In this document: positions 34,442 through 43,570 of the stretch, piece after piece
Numbering within the stretch: position 1 is the first letter of the stretch
How the letters are laid out: the number at the start of each line of letters is the position of its first letter
Source: Robertkochia sediminum
GTDB taxonomy: Bacteria > Bacteroidota > Bacteroidia > Flavobacteriales > Flavobacteriaceae
Assembly (NCBI RefSeq): GCF_016786255.1
Contig: NZ_JADMKT010000073.1
Span: 62,001-126,000, forward strand
DNA length: 64,000 bases
Reading direction: 5' to 3'
The notes under the pieces: generated by a model
Told to the model about the DNA's origin: nothing
Database searches by the model: none
The model's input: only the letters and a program-made list of their open reading frames with translations
Translations under genes and position numbers: made by a program

Positions 34442-35278
34442 TTAGGAATACCTTTTAATGATCTGCATACACCTCGAGTAATATCCGGCACCAAAAAGAT
34501 TGAGGTGTACCAGGATGTAATACAGCTGCCAAAGCGGGATGCGTTCTTTCCAGCGGGGGTAAAGTGCATAAGCCTCGTTATAGCTATCGGTGTAATTTTT
34601 AGGAAATCCACCGAATAGGGCCATCATAGCAAGGTCCATTTCTCTGTTGGCATAACAGGTGGCGGGGTCAATCAGACAAGGTTCTCCCCGGTCGCTTACC
34701 ATGAAATTCCCGCTCCACAGGTCTCCGTGAATGAGGGAGGCAGGTTCTTGTGGAATGAGATCATCCAGATTTTTCAGAAAGGTATCCAGATTGCGAAAGG
34801 TGAAGCCTTTGTTCTTTGCGCGTTTAAATTGCGGTAACAGGCGCTCTTCTCTGTAAAAGGCAATTCCGTCCTTATGTTGGGCATTCGATTGAGGCAGGCT
34901 GCCTATGTAGTTGTCGTGATCCCAACCATAAACTTCAGAAGTAGTCTGGTGTAAGCTGCTCAGGGCTATACCCAGGGCTGCCCCTTTCACCTGCTGCTGC
35001 GGCCCAGGAGTAATGTATTCAAGAGCGATATACGCATCGCAGGTATAGTGCACTTTGGGGATGCGAAATCCCGCTGCCTTTGAAAGCGCGATCAATCCGC
35101 TGGCTTCCGCCTCGTACATTCCGGGATAAGGGGTTGCGTGGGTTTTAATGACCACCCTGTCGTTAGCGATGTTGACAAGGAAAACATTATTGATGTCACC
35201 GCCGTGCAGTGTACTTGGATCGCCGGTAATAGTCCCCAGTTGCTGTTCGATATCGCACCGTACCGTTTCTGGTAGCAT
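34442..35278 (-). CDS. Fructosamine kinase-family protein
   Basis: A 278-residue small-molecule kinase of the PF03881 family. The catalytic loop is LIHGDLWSGNFMVSDRGEPCLIDPATCYANREMD (Asp in HGDLW, Asp in LIDPA), with the GDINNVFLV nucleotide loop near residue 28 and a conserved Lys in VVIKTHATPYPGMYEAEA. Members phosphorylate ketosamines, removing glycation from proteins. It lies 3 bp downstream of folA and likely in the same operon. Substrate not proven. Confidence 0.9.
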   Translation of the reverse strand: MLPETVRCDIEQQLGTITGDPSTLHGGDINNVFLVNIANDRVVIKTHATPYPGMYEAEASGLIALSKAAGFRIPKVHYTCDAYIALEYITPGPQQQVKGAALGIALSSLHQTTSEVYGWDHDNYIGSLPQSNAQHKDGIAFYREERLLPQFKRAKNKGFTFRNLDTFLKNLDDLIPQEPASLIHGDLWSGNFMVSDRGEPCLIDPATCYANREMDLAMMALFGGFPKNYTDSYNEAYALYPRWKERIPLWQLYYILVHLNLFGAGYYSRCMQIIKRYS

Positions 35279-35281
35279 GGA

Positions 35282-35767
35282 TCAGTTCCTTCTTTTGTAT
35301 GTGAGGTAGGTGAAAGCGTAGTTATGACGATCGTCTGCTGGGTGAAACTCTTCTCCGACAAGCTCCCACTCGTTTTCGTCGATCTCCGGGAAATAGGTGT
35401 CTGCTTCAAACTCACCGTGTACCCTGGTGAGCTCGATCATATCTGCTTTTTCCATGCCTTGCTTGTAGATCTCGCCTCCACCGATAATGAACGGCTGTGG
35501 GTCGTCTTTCGCAATTTCAATAGCCTTGTCAAGGCTGTTGGTCACGATACAACCTTCAGGAGCATAGTCCTTTTGCCTGGTGATCACTACGTGAGTGCGT
35601 TTTGGAAGAAGCTTAGGGAAACTCTCGAAGGTCTTACGGCCCATAAGGATATAATGGCCGGTAGTAAGGGTTTTAAATCGTTTAAAATCGTCCGGAAGGT
35701 GCCAGACCAAATCGTTGTCTTTGCCCAGGGCATTGTTCTCGGCTGCTGCCGCGATCATGGTAATCAT
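35282..35767 (-). CDS. folA: Dihydrofolate reductase
   Basis: A 161-residue NADPH enzyme making tetrahydrofolate. The N-terminus MITMIAAAAENNALGKDNDLVWHLPDDFKRFK contains the substrate-binding Asp (LPDDF) and Met20-type loop; GHYILMGRKTFES and PFIIGGGEIYKQ are the cofactor motifs. ATG directly abuts the stop of the 2TM-protein gene. thyA, which consumes methylene-THF, lies 5 kb away, not adjacent. Confidence 0.97.
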   Translation of the reverse strand: MITMIAAAAENNALGKDNDLVWHLPDDFKRFKTLTTGHYILMGRKTFESFPKLLPKRTHVVITRQKDYAPEGCIVTNSLDKAIEIAKDDPQPFIIGGGEIYKQGMEKADMIELTRVHGEFEADTYFPEIDENEWELVGEEFHPADDRHNYAFTYLTYKRRN

Positions 35768-36163
35768 TTATTCGGGTGTTTTAGTTGGGTCTTGAGGTAA
35801 GGGGTGTTCTTTTTCAACTTCCTTTTGTAATGCTGCAATACGCGTTTTTTGTTTGAGCACCAACTTCTCACGCTGCTCACGCTCCCATTCCTTTCCTAAG
35901 AATACAGAGGTGATATATACGTTGATGAAGTGGATGATGAACAGAAAAGCCCATCCGGAAATGGCCCATACAAACCAATCGTATTGTTCACCGTATTTAA
36001 GCACCTTGTTGAGTACGATCATAAAGACGCTGCCCAGCAGGAAAATAACAAAGTGATAATACAATCGCTTTTTTTGCCTGATCCGGCTTTGTGCCTTCTC
36101 GAGCATTTCGTGTTGCTCGGGGTCGATCTCTTTGATGGATCTCTGCTTTGAGCGCATATTCAT
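35768..36163 (-). CDS. 2TM-domain membrane protein
   Basis: 131 residues from ATG 36163 (MNMRSKQRSIKEIDPEQ); an ATG at 36193 would add ten residues, and the alternative ATG 36157 is also possible. AAAGG lies a few bases upstream of the chosen start. It has two transmembrane helices (KRLYYHFVIFLLGSVFMIVLN and WFVWAISGWAFLFIIHFINVY), then WEREQREKLV and a charged tail. This matches the 2TM domain (PF13239), otherwise found next to LytTR regulators. Function unknown. The stop abuts the folA start. Confidence 0.82.
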   Translation of the reverse strand: MNMRSKQRSIKEIDPEQHEMLEKAQSRIRQKKRLYYHFVIFLLGSVFMIVLNKVLKYGEQYDWFVWAISGWAFLFIIHFINVYITSVFLGKEWEREQREKLVLKQKTRIAALQKEVEKEHPLPQDPTKTPE

Positions 36164-36241
36164 TACCTTTAGGTGTGTAACAAAGTTACGCAAAGCAGAT
36201 CATTTTTCTGCGGTACTACCCTTAAACTAAACGATAAGAAG

Positions 36242-37336
36242 ATGAAAGGTAAATTTTCAATGCATTTTCCGTATACGGCACAGTATACCTACTTGAATAC
36301 TCCCGCCTATGGCTTGCTGTCTGAAGAGCTCATGGAGTGGCGCCAGGAGCATGACCTGGATCACCTCATAGGAGGGAGCAGGTTCAAGGAGCGGTCGCTT
36401 GCCGGTCTTGATCAGGTGCGATCAACGGTGGCAGCGTATTGTGCTGTCGACGCAGATAAGGTTTACCTGGTGCCCAATTTCTCCTTTGGGTGGAAGGTAT
36501 TGTGTGGAGGCTTGGATAAGAAAACCTCTTTTTTGTTGCTCGATGGAGATTATCCTTCCCTCAACTGGCCGGTGATCACCGGGGGCTTTAGCTCGGTGAG
36601 AAAGGTGGCTGCATCCCCGGAGATGGAGGGTGCCATTTTAAAAGCCTTTGAAACAGCGGTACCCGATGTTTTTGCGTTTAGTATGGTGCAATACCTAAAC
36701 GGATTGCAGTTGGCCGGTGATTTTATAAAAGAGCTCAAAGGGATGTACCCCGATACCCTCTTTGTGGCCGATGGTACGCAGTACCTGGGTACCGGTGTTT
36801 TTGATTTTGATGATTCCGGAATTGATATCCTGGGAGCAAGTGGTTATAAGTGGTTGTTGGCCGGAACGGGTAACGGTTTCTTTTTGGTAAGGTCAGGTGT
36901 CGACGAGCGTTTTTATGCGCATACCCTACCCTTTGAGCCGCAAACGGAACCTTTTTTAAGAGACAATGATCATTTGCAAAATCATGTAGAGCCCGGCCAT
37001 CTGGATAGCCTGAGCATGGGGAGTCTGAAGAGGGCTATTGAATTATTGCAGGAAACAGGGGTGCAGGAGATCGCATCAGAGCTAAAGATACTGCGGTCTT
37101 ATGCAGGGGAACAACTAACATCTCATGGTTTTCTCGATCCCCGTATCATGGAACGTAAGGAGCACGCTCCTTTCTTCGCCTTGGAGGTTAATGAGAAGCA
37201 GCAAAGCGCACTGGAATCCCGGGAGGTGATTTTTGCAGTACGAGGAGGTAAAATGCGCGTAGGATTTCATTTTTACAATAAAAAAGAAGAGGTCGATCGG
37301 CTGTTGAATATTCTTAAAAAGAGTTCGGGGAATTAG
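36242..37336 (+). CDS. Class V aminotransferase-fold PLP enzyme
   Basis: 364 residues from ATG 36242 (MKGKFSMHFPYTAQYTYLNTPAYGLLSEEL). The PLP lysine is in ILGASGYKWLLAGTGNGFFLV, and DTLFVADGTQYLGTGVFDF holds the cofactor Asp. The fold is that of cysteine desulfurases and C-S lyases, but no IscS/SufS cysteine loop is seen. It lies 1.2-2.5 kb from the ergothioneine-type genes; EgtE is also a class V-fold lyase, so that role is possible but unproved. Confidence 0.85.
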   Translation: MKGKFSMHFPYTAQYTYLNTPAYGLLSEELMEWRQEHDLDHLIGGSRFKERSLAGLDQVRSTVAAYCAVDADKVYLVPNFSFGWKVLCGGLDKKTSFLLLDGDYPSLNWPVITGGFSSVRKVAASPEMEGAILKAFETAVPDVFAFSMVQYLNGLQLAGDFIKELKGMYPDTLFVADGTQYLGTGVFDFDDSGIDILGASGYKWLLAGTGNGFFLVRSGVDERFYAHTLPFEPQTEPFLRDNDHLQNHVEPGHLDSLSMGSLKRAIELLQETGVQEIASELKILRSYAGEQLTSHGFLDPRIMERKEHAPFFALEVNEKQQSALESREVIFAVRGGKMRVGFHFYNKKEEVDRLLNILKKSSGN

Positions 37337-37423
37337 AAAGGAGTAGAAATAGCACTCATTTTTTAATGATCTGTTGTTTTGAAGTTGTCTATTTTAGGAA
37401 ATTGCTAATTCTTTGTAAAGCAG

Positions 37424-37453
37424 TTGTTTGGGTGTGCTTTATTGATAAATTTG
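37424..37453 (+). promoter_or_regulatory. Bacteroidota-type promoter of the CBM48 gene
   Basis: TTG (37424-37426), 19-nt spacer, TAAATTTG (37446-37453), 31 bp before the ATG. Confidence 0.65.
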
Positions 37454-37484
37454 CTCTCATAAAATCGCTTAAACAATTTATATT

Positions 37485-37781
37485 ATGGCAATTTCTAAGC
37501 AGTATCTAAAATCGAAGCCGGTATGTAAGGTAACCTTTACCGTTCCGGCAGCGGAAGCTAATAAGGTGGCAGTAGTTGGTGACTTCAACGATTGGGATCC
37601 TGCCAAGGCAGACCTGAAAAAGCTGAAGAACGGAAACTTTAAAGGGACTATTAATATTCCTGTAGACAATTCATACGAATTTCGTTACCTCATAGATGGC
37701 GCTTATGTGAATGAAGCAGAGGCCGATGCCTATCGTTGGAACGACTATGCAGGAGCCGAAAATGCTGTGCTCAGCGTTTGA
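37485..37781 (+). CDS. Stand-alone CBM48/isoamylase N-terminal-like glycogen-binding domain
   Basis: A 98-residue protein made only of a CBM48/AMPK-type domain: VCKVTFTVPAAEANKVAVVGDFNDWDPAKADLKKLKNGNFKGTINIP, ending YEFRYLIDGAYVNEAEADAYRWNDY. The GDFNDWDP and EFRYLIDG motifs carry the glucan-binding Trp. No catalytic or signal sequence. It has its own promoter. Its stop shares TGATCA with the stop of the convergent next gene. Likely a small cytoplasmic glucan-binding or regulatory protein; partner unknown. Confidence 0.9.
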   Translation: MAISKQYLKSKPVCKVTFTVPAAEANKVAVVGDFNDWDPAKADLKKLKNGNFKGTINIPVDNSYEFRYLIDGAYVNEAEADAYRWNDYAGAENAVLSV

Positions 37782-38564
37782 TCACAATCGGTTCTTGAGA
37801 GTCGGGACAACATCTTCGTAGAAGGCAATGATCACCCTTAGGTCCAGGGCCTGGTTTACAGGGATCAGGGCGCCTTTCCATTTGTTGAGATGCCAATAGC
37901 CGTGTTTTAACTCCGGAAGGGCGCTGTGATCGATCTCCTTGTCAGACCAGGCGCTGGCATAATAATACGGTGTGTTGGAGACCGCATTGGCCGGGGAGTA
38001 ACCCAGAGATATTCCTTTATGCTTGTTTTTCGCTTCGGGATACATGAGCATCGCAGTGTCAAAATGATGCGGCCATACCCGTATTTCAGAACAAGTCATC
38101 TCACTCTCTTCACTGAGCGTGCTTAGCGCTTTCTGTGCAATATTGCGCTCTTCTGTGAGTTGCAGTAAGATCTTTTCATCGTCGTTGTCCAGGCTTATAA
38201 ATACATCGACGGGAGTGGATAAGGTAAATCCCATATCCCGGGAAAAAGGAGATGGGTCGATTCCGACCTCCGAGAGGGTTTCCCGTATCCAGTGATCCAG
38301 ATCACTGAGGGTAGCTCCCAGGGGATCGTAGGAATGTTTCTTGTCTTTATGCACCAGATGGAACATGAGTCCGGGGTATTCCAGCTCGAGGTGAACGTCT
38401 TGATAGGTTTGCGATATCAGGGAGCTCTTTGCGATACTCCATTCCATAGTAGTTTGACTGTGATCTTCACGGGCGGGTAAAAAGCTTGCTCCGAAGGCAG
38501 CCGGGAATTGGGCGAGGTGATGAAGCTTGTTCTGGTGTGTGTTAATAAGGTTCGGACGTTCCAT
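37782..38564 (-). CDS. Conserved hypothetical protein in the egtBD operon (DUF5996-like)
   Basis: A 260-residue protein with no signal peptide. The part CSEIRVWPHHFDTAMLMYPEA followed by GISLGYSPANAVSNTPYYYASAW resembles the DUF5996 pattern WPHHFD...; this is a recognition by eye. It begins 8 bp after egtD and is the last gene of egtB-egtD. It does not look like EgtC (no N-terminal Cys glutamine-amidase motif) nor like a PLP lyase. It could be an accessory factor for the thiol pathway; no function is claimed. Confidence 0.7.
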   Translation of the reverse strand: MERPNLINTHQNKLHHLAQFPAAFGASFLPAREDHSQTTMEWSIAKSSLISQTYQDVHLELEYPGLMFHLVHKDKKHSYDPLGATLSDLDHWIRETLSEVGIDPSPFSRDMGFTLSTPVDVFISLDNDDEKILLQLTEERNIAQKALSTLSEESEMTCSEIRVWPHHFDTAMLMYPEAKNKHKGISLGYSPANAVSNTPYYYASAWSDKEIDHSALPELKHGYWHLNKWKGALIPVNQALDLRVIIAFYEDVVPTLKNRL

Positions 38565-38572
38565 GATCTATC

Positions 38573-39544
38573 TTACTTCATTGTAAAAACATAATTCTTG
38601 TAGCCACCATCAGGACTTTGAAATATCCTGCTTATTCTCAAGTCGGCTTCGTTGGCGAGCCAACTCACTGTTCTGTCGTCGTATTTTTGAGAAATTTCTG
38701 TATGTATGGTTTCCCAGGGGTCGAAGGTTATGGTAAGGTCCAGTTTTTTAATGGTCACCTCCATTTTGGTTTGCGCTACCAGGAAGCTCTTGGCAGTGCC
38801 TGTTTCCGGATCGTAACTTTCCCAGTGTTTGAAGTTGTCGATATCGAAATTAGCATCTAGCTCCCTGTTGATCCTCACCAAAAGGTTTTTATTGAATGCT
38901 GCTGTAACTCCTGTAGGATCATTATAGGCGTTTAAGATCACCGAAGGCTCTTTTTTCTGATCAAACCCCATGAACAACAGATCGTTCCTGCTAAGGCTGT
39001 CTTTGATCTTTTTGAGAAATTCGATGGCTTTTGGATGAAGCAGGTTGCCGATGTTGGATCCCAGGACCATGATCACCTTTTTTCTGCGATTATAACTGCT
39101 CAATCGCTTTAAGACATCGAAGTACATGCCCTGTCCCGGTTGAACTTCGAGTTCCGGTAGTTCTTGTTTCAGGCAGAGGGTGAGTTTGTCGAGAGCATTA
39201 AGGCTTATGTCAATAGGAATATAAGTGAAATCGGCCTTGCGATACAGTAGTTCGCTTAGCACCAGTTTTGTTTTTTTGCCGTCTCCGGCCCCCAGTTCGA
39301 TAAGGTCAAAGCCATCGGGATCTTCAAAAAGTGCAGCGATATCGCGTTTATTGGTATCCAGCAGGTCGTACTCGGCGCGGGTAAGGTAGTACTCCGGCAG
39401 TGCCATGATCTCCTGGAAGAGGGCGTCTCCTCTTTTGTCGTAAATGTATTTGGAAAGTAGGTATTTTGGATAGGCTGTGAGCCCTTCAAAAACATCTTTT
39501 TCGAAAGTACTTTTAACCGTTATTGGATGCTGTTCCGATTTCAT
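38573..39544 (-). CDS. egtD: L-histidine N-alpha-methyltransferase (EgtD)
   Basis: 323 residues from ATG 39544 (MKSEQHPITVKSTFEKDVFEGL); the longer frame from 39586 would overlap egtB by 34 bp, whereas this start leaves 8 bp. It makes hercynine from histidine with SAM. Family motifs: YIYDKRGDALFQEIMALPEYYLTRAEYDLL, the SAM site LIELGAGDGKKTKLVL, and VLGSNIGNLLHP. It is preceded by egtB, so the pair would give the sulfoxide precursor of ergothioneine. Confidence 0.93.
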   Translation of the reverse strand: MKSEQHPITVKSTFEKDVFEGLTAYPKYLLSKYIYDKRGDALFQEIMALPEYYLTRAEYDLLDTNKRDIAALFEDPDGFDLIELGAGDGKKTKLVLSELLYRKADFTYIPIDISLNALDKLTLCLKQELPELEVQPGQGMYFDVLKRLSSYNRRKKVIMVLGSNIGNLLHPKAIEFLKKIKDSLSRNDLLFMGFDQKKEPSVILNAYNDPTGVTAAFNKNLLVRINRELDANFDIDNFKHWESYDPETGTAKSFLVAQTKMEVTIKKLDLTITFDPWETIHTEISQKYDDRTVSWLANEADLRISRIFQSPDGGYKNYVFTMK

Positions 39545-39552
39545 GAAGGCCG

Positions 39553-40713
39553 TTATTTGGCAAGTCTGATCCCGGTGAACTGCCACCTTAAATGGGGGTG
39601 GAAGAAATTACGGTAGGTTGGCCTGCTGTGATTTTTTGAGGTGGCCACAGAAGCGCCCCGCAACACCTTTTGGTTGATCATGAATTTACCGTTGTATTCT
39701 CCCAGGGTGCCCTTTTGTGGTTTAAAACCGGGGTAGGGCTGGTAGCTACTGTCTGTCCACTCCCAGCGTTTTCCCCAGTCAAATCGGTCCTGGGCAACCT
39801 CCCACTCGAATTCTGTCGGGAGTCTGGCATCCTGCCAGCGTGCAAAAGCTGCTGCCTCGTAGTACGAGATGTGCGTCACCGGACTTTCCGGATCTATTTC
39901 TTTGTATCCTTTAAGGGTGTAGTGTTTCCATCGGTTCTTGTGCCAGTACCAATACAGCGGTGAGCGAATGCCTTCTCTCTTGATCCAGTCCCAGCCTTCG
40001 GCGTGCCAGAGTTCTACATTGTCGTAACCGCCACTCGCCATGAATTCCATGAACTCCCCATTGGTTACCAGTTTGTTGCTGATCTTGTACGGTATGAGAT
40101 GTACCTTGTGAGCTTTGAGCTCGTTGTCAAAGCAAAAGTCATGACCGTTATGGCCGATCTCGTAAAGGCCCTTGTTTACACGTAGCCATTTTGGCTTTTG
40201 CTTCTCCAGATCGTGTTCTTCGAAGGTTTGGGAATATCGTGGAAGTAAAGGATTATGGCCAAGGATGTATTTGATGTCTGTAAGCAGTAGTTCCTGGTGC
40301 TGCTTCTCGTGGTGGATTCCCAGGGTAACCACTTCATGGATCTCTTCGTTGAGATGGTCTTCCAGGAATTCGGTAAGCTGTTGGGTGATAAAATCCCTGT
40401 AGGCGTAGACCTCTTCTACTGTAGGACGTGTAAGATTGCCTCTTTTTGTTCTCAGGATATGGTCTCCTGCAGTTTCGTAATAACTGTTAAAGATGTAGGC
40501 GTAGCGCTCGTCATAAGGTTCGTAGCCCGGTTTGTATTTCTGAAGTATGAACGTTTCAAAGAACCAGGTAGTGTGTCCGAGATGCCATTTTGGGGGCGAT
40601 ACATCCTGCACAGGTTGTACCACGTAGTCTTCAATTTTCAGGGGGGCGCAGATCTCATCGGTTGCCTGCCTGGTTTGGAGGAATTCGGTGATTATTGAGC
40701 TGGTGATGATCAT
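39553..40713 (-). CDS. egtB: Ergothioneine-type sulfoxide synthase (EgtB)
   Basis: A 386-residue non-haem iron enzyme. DinB-type domain with the first iron His in WHLGHTTWFFETF (His47) and the HX3HXE motif HEKQHQE (His135, His139, Glu141), followed by an FGE-sulfatase domain from about residue 195 (GRWEWTDSSYQPYPGFKPQ, LRGASVATSKNHSRPTYRNFF). It joins hercynine and a thiol with O2. No egtA or egtC is nearby, so the donor may be cysteine directly. First gene of the egtB-egtD-37782 operon. Confidence 0.92.
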   Translation of the reverse strand: MIITSSIITEFLQTRQATDEICAPLKIEDYVVQPVQDVSPPKWHLGHTTWFFETFILQKYKPGYEPYDERYAYIFNSYYETAGDHILRTKRGNLTRPTVEEVYAYRDFITQQLTEFLEDHLNEEIHEVVTLGIHHEKQHQELLLTDIKYILGHNPLLPRYSQTFEEHDLEKQKPKWLRVNKGLYEIGHNGHDFCFDNELKAHKVHLIPYKISNKLVTNGEFMEFMASGGYDNVELWHAEGWDWIKREGIRSPLYWYWHKNRWKHYTLKGYKEIDPESPVTHISYYEAAAFARWQDARLPTEFEWEVAQDRFDWGKRWEWTDSSYQPYPGFKPQKGTLGEYNGKFMINQKVLRGASVATSKNHSRPTYRNFFHPHLRWQFTGIRLAK

Positions 40714-40807
40714 ATTTGGTTGTTGTGCTTTTTTCTTAAAAATAAGAATAAAGCGCTAATATAGAGGGAGGTACGTAATAAAATATTTCAACACCCCGAT
40801 ACCGCAA

Positions 40808-40837
40808 TAAAAAAGACCACCGGAAGGGTGGTCTTTA
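40808..40837 (-). terminator. Terminator downstream of thyA
   Basis: AAAGACCACC (40812-40821), loop GGAAG, GGTGGTCTTT (40827-40836), with A run at 40807-40814 giving T on the minus strand. Confidence 0.88.
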
Positions 40838-40885
40838 AAGGTTATTTTTTGTCTGCTGCCCAGCAGATATGACGTTCTCCATGTC

Positions 40886-41710
40886 CTAAACCGCTACGCT
40901 GGCTTTAATGTGCGGGTGCGGGTCATAGTTCTCCAGGGTGAAGTCTTCAAATTTGAAGTCGAAGATGCTTTTAACCTCAGGATTGATCTTCATTTGTGGC
41001 AGGGCACGCGGTGTTCTGCTCAATTGAAGTGCTACCTGATCCATATGATTGTTGTAGATATGAGCATCGCCAAAGGTGTGAATGAATTCACCGGCTTCAT
41101 AGCCGCATACCTGTGCCATCATCATGGTGAGGAGGGCGTAGGATGCAATATTGAAAGGCACTCCCAGGAAGATATCTGCGCTGCGCTGGTAAAGCTGACA
41201 AGATAGCTTGCCATTGGCCACGTAAAACTGGAAAAAGGCATGGCAGGGCGGGAGGGCCGCTTTGTTGTTGGCTACATTCTCTTCGAACGAAACCGAAGTA
41301 TCGGGAAGCACGCTGGGGTTCCATGCGGAAACCAACATGCGGCGGCTGTCTGGGTTGGTCTTCAGAGTTTCGATGATCTCTGTGATCTGGTCGATATCTT
41401 CAGAATTCCAATTGCGCCATTGATGGCCGTATACAGGGCCGAGGTCTCCGTTTTCGTTGGCCCATTCGTTCCAGATGCGAACGCCGTTCTCCTGAAGGTA
41501 CTTGATGTTGGTATCGCCGTTAAGGAACCATAACAGTTCATGGATGATCGATTTGAGGTGGAGCTTTTTGGTGGTGACCATCGGGAAACCTTCAGACAGG
41601 TCGAAACGCATTTGATACCCGAATACACTTTTTGTACCGGTTCCTGTGCGGTCTTCCTTTTCTACTCCATGTTCCAGTACGTGTTTTAGCAGGTCGTGAT
41701 ATTGTTTCAT
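40886..41710 (-). CDS. thyA: Thymidylate synthase
   Basis: A 274-residue enzyme making dTMP from dUMP and methylene-THF. The catalytic Cys156 is in [30 protein letters not shown] and [19 protein letters not shown] are the conserved N-terminal segments. A short insertion (around [12 protein letters not shown]) before the catalytic loop is common in flavobacterial enzymes. A nucleoside transporter gene lies upstream on the same strand with 132 bp between. It probably forms its own unit with a terminator. Confidence 0.98.
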   Translation of the reverse strand: MKQYHDLLKHVLEHGVEKEDRTGTGTKSVFGYQMRFDLSEGFPMVTTKKLHLKSIIHELLWFLNGDTNIKYLQENGVRIWNEWANENGDLGPVYGHQWRNWNSEDIDQITEIIETLKTNPDSRRMLVSAWNPSVLPDTSVSFEENVANNKAALPPCHAFFQFYVANGKLSCQLYQRSADIFLGVPFNIASYALLTMMMAQVCGYEAGEFIHTFGDAHIYNNHMDQVALQLSRTPRALPQMKINPEVKSIFDFKFEDFTLENYDPHPHIKASVAV

Positions 41711-41842
41711 CCTGTTCGGGTATTTTAATATTAATAATTCGGGTGCAGGGATCTAAGAAATCACCTCCGTGGCGAATATAGGCATAAGGCCTTATCCGGA
41801 GAAGTGTTTAACCGGTCTAGTTATCAAAAAATTATCAACGGT

Positions 41843-43555
41843 TTAACCAATGATCATTCCGGCAATGGTCGCCGACATGAGGGAGGCTAAGGATCCGCCA
41901 AGTACAGCTTTGAGTCCGAATTCAGAAAGTGTTTTTCGTTGTCCGGGAGCGAGAGAGCCGATACCTCCGATCTGTATACCGATAGAGGCAAAATTGGCAA
42001 ATCCGCAAAGCATATAAGTGGCCATGATCACCGATTTGTTATAGGTGAAGTTAATGGCAGAACTGGCGTCCTTGAGTTCGGCCAGCTGCACATAGCCCAC
42101 GAATTCGCTGGCTGCGAGTTTTATTCCGAGCAATTGTCCCATGAGCATGATGTCTTCCTGGGCAACCCCTATAGCCCACATGAGCGGGGCGAAAATGATC
42201 CCCAGAATACTTTCTAACGAAAAGCTGTTATAGGGGGTGTGGGTAGCGAGAAGGTCATTTAGCGTGGTGAATCCGCCAACCCAATTCAGAAAATAATTGA
42301 TCATGGCGATAAAGGCGATAAACACCAGGAGCATGGCTCCTACATTAGCGGCCAGTCGCAGTCCTTCAGTCGTTCCATTGGCGATGGCGTCTAGGATATT
42401 GCTCCCTATTTTTTCGGAAGAGACCTCTACATTAGTGTCTACTTCCTGCTGCTGCGGGTGAAGTATCTTGGATATTACGATAGCTCCGGGTGCGGCCATT
42501 ACGGAGGCGGCAAGGAGGTGTTTTGCAAATTGTACGCGCAGTTCAGGGTCATCACCACCCAGGAATCCGATGTAGGCGGCGAGTACACCACCGGCAACGG
42601 TAGCCATACCACCAACCATGACCAGGAGGATCTCTGATCGGGTCATGCGTTCCAGGTAGGCTTTGATCATAAGTGGGGCTTCAGTTTGGCCCAGGAATAT
42701 ATTACCCGCCACAGACAGACTTTCTGCTCCGGATATCCCAAGGGTTTTGGACAGTAGCATGGCAAGTCCTTTTACCACGATCTGGATCACCCCCAGGTAA
42801 AACAGTACGGAGGTTAACGCAGAGAAGAAGATAATGGTTGGCAGGATCTGAAACAGGAAGATGAATCCGTATGAGCTAACATCCATCATGCCTCCCAGTA
42901 AGAACTCACTACCCGCTTTGGTGAAGTCGAGGATGAGCACGAAGATGCCTCCGACCCATTCGAAGCCGCTCTGAACAAAGGGTATAAGTAATACTCCAAC
43001 AGCTAGTAGCAGCTGTGCCGCCAGGCCTATGGCCACAGTTTTCCAGCGTATTGCCCTGCGATTGTTGCTGAAGAGCCATGCGATGAAAATGAGTACGAAC
43101 ATCCCCAGGGCTCCTCTCAGGATGCTGCTCATGCTGAGCCCGGTACTTGGAATAAGGCCGGGGGCTTCCGTAAGGCTTGTTGGTGCCATAGGTTTGTTCG
43201 TAAGATAGGAGAGTATTCCTGTTTTGTGTTCCAGGGTAAGGGTCGAATCGGTCAGGGTCCGAATTTTAAAGCGAGACGTACTGTCTGCAGGCTCGTCAAA
43301 ATAGAGGAGGAGGTTGTTTTGCTGTACAAAGTAATTGCCTTTATACATGATGGTGTCGGCAAGGTGCAGCATCTCAAAATCCCCATCGGTGAATTCGATG
43401 GTATGCGGAATGTTGGTCGATGTGTTGTCTTCAAGAGTCCAGGTTTTTTCCAATTCCTGGGAAAATATAACAGTACTGCTTAGTAATGCGAGTAAAGCGA
43501 TCAGAAGTGTTCTCAAAGTGTTCTGAATTTTGTTTGCTAAAATAATTCCAGGCAT
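41843..43555 (-). CDS. CNT-family nucleoside transporter with an extra N-terminal domain
   Basis: A 570-residue inner-membrane transporter. From about residue 142 (MSSILRGALGMFVLIFIAWLF) it is a concentrative nucleoside transporter of about 10 helices, with FLGQTEAPLMIKAYLERM and GGMATVAGGVLAAYIGF as CNT motifs. Unusually, residues 1-140 are an added exported part: a signal-like helix (LLIALLALLSSTVIFSQ) then a small beta-rich domain of lipocalin-like look (DGDFEMLHLADTIMYKGNYF). Near thyA it fits pyrimidine salvage. Substrate cannot be told. Confidence 0.88.
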   Translation of the reverse strand: MPGIILANKIQNTLRTLLIALLALLSSTVIFSQELEKTWTLEDNTSTNIPHTIEFTDGDFEMLHLADTIMYKGNYFVQQNNLLLYFDEPADSTSRFKIRTLTDSTLTLEHKTGILSYLTNKPMAPTSLTEAPGLIPSTGLSMSSILRGALGMFVLIFIAWLFSNNRRAIRWKTVAIGLAAQLLLAVGVLLIPFVQSGFEWVGGIFVLILDFTKAGSEFLLGGMMDVSSYGFIFLFQILPTIIFFSALTSVLFYLGVIQIVVKGLAMLLSKTLGISGAESLSVAGNIFLGQTEAPLMIKAYLERMTRSEILLVMVGGMATVAGGVLAAYIGFLGGDDPELRVQFAKHLLAASVMAAPGAIVISKILHPQQQEVDTNVEVSSEKIGSNILDAIANGTTEGLRLAANVGAMLLVFIAFIAMINYFLNWVGGFTTLNDLLATHTPYNSFSLESILGIIFAPLMWAIGVAQEDIMLMGQLLGIKLAASEFVGYVQLAELKDASSAINFTYNKSVIMATYMLCGFANFASIGIQIGGIGSLAPGQRKTLSEFGLKAVLGGSLASLMSATIAGMIIG

Positions 43556-43570
43556 TGAAAGGTTTTATCC

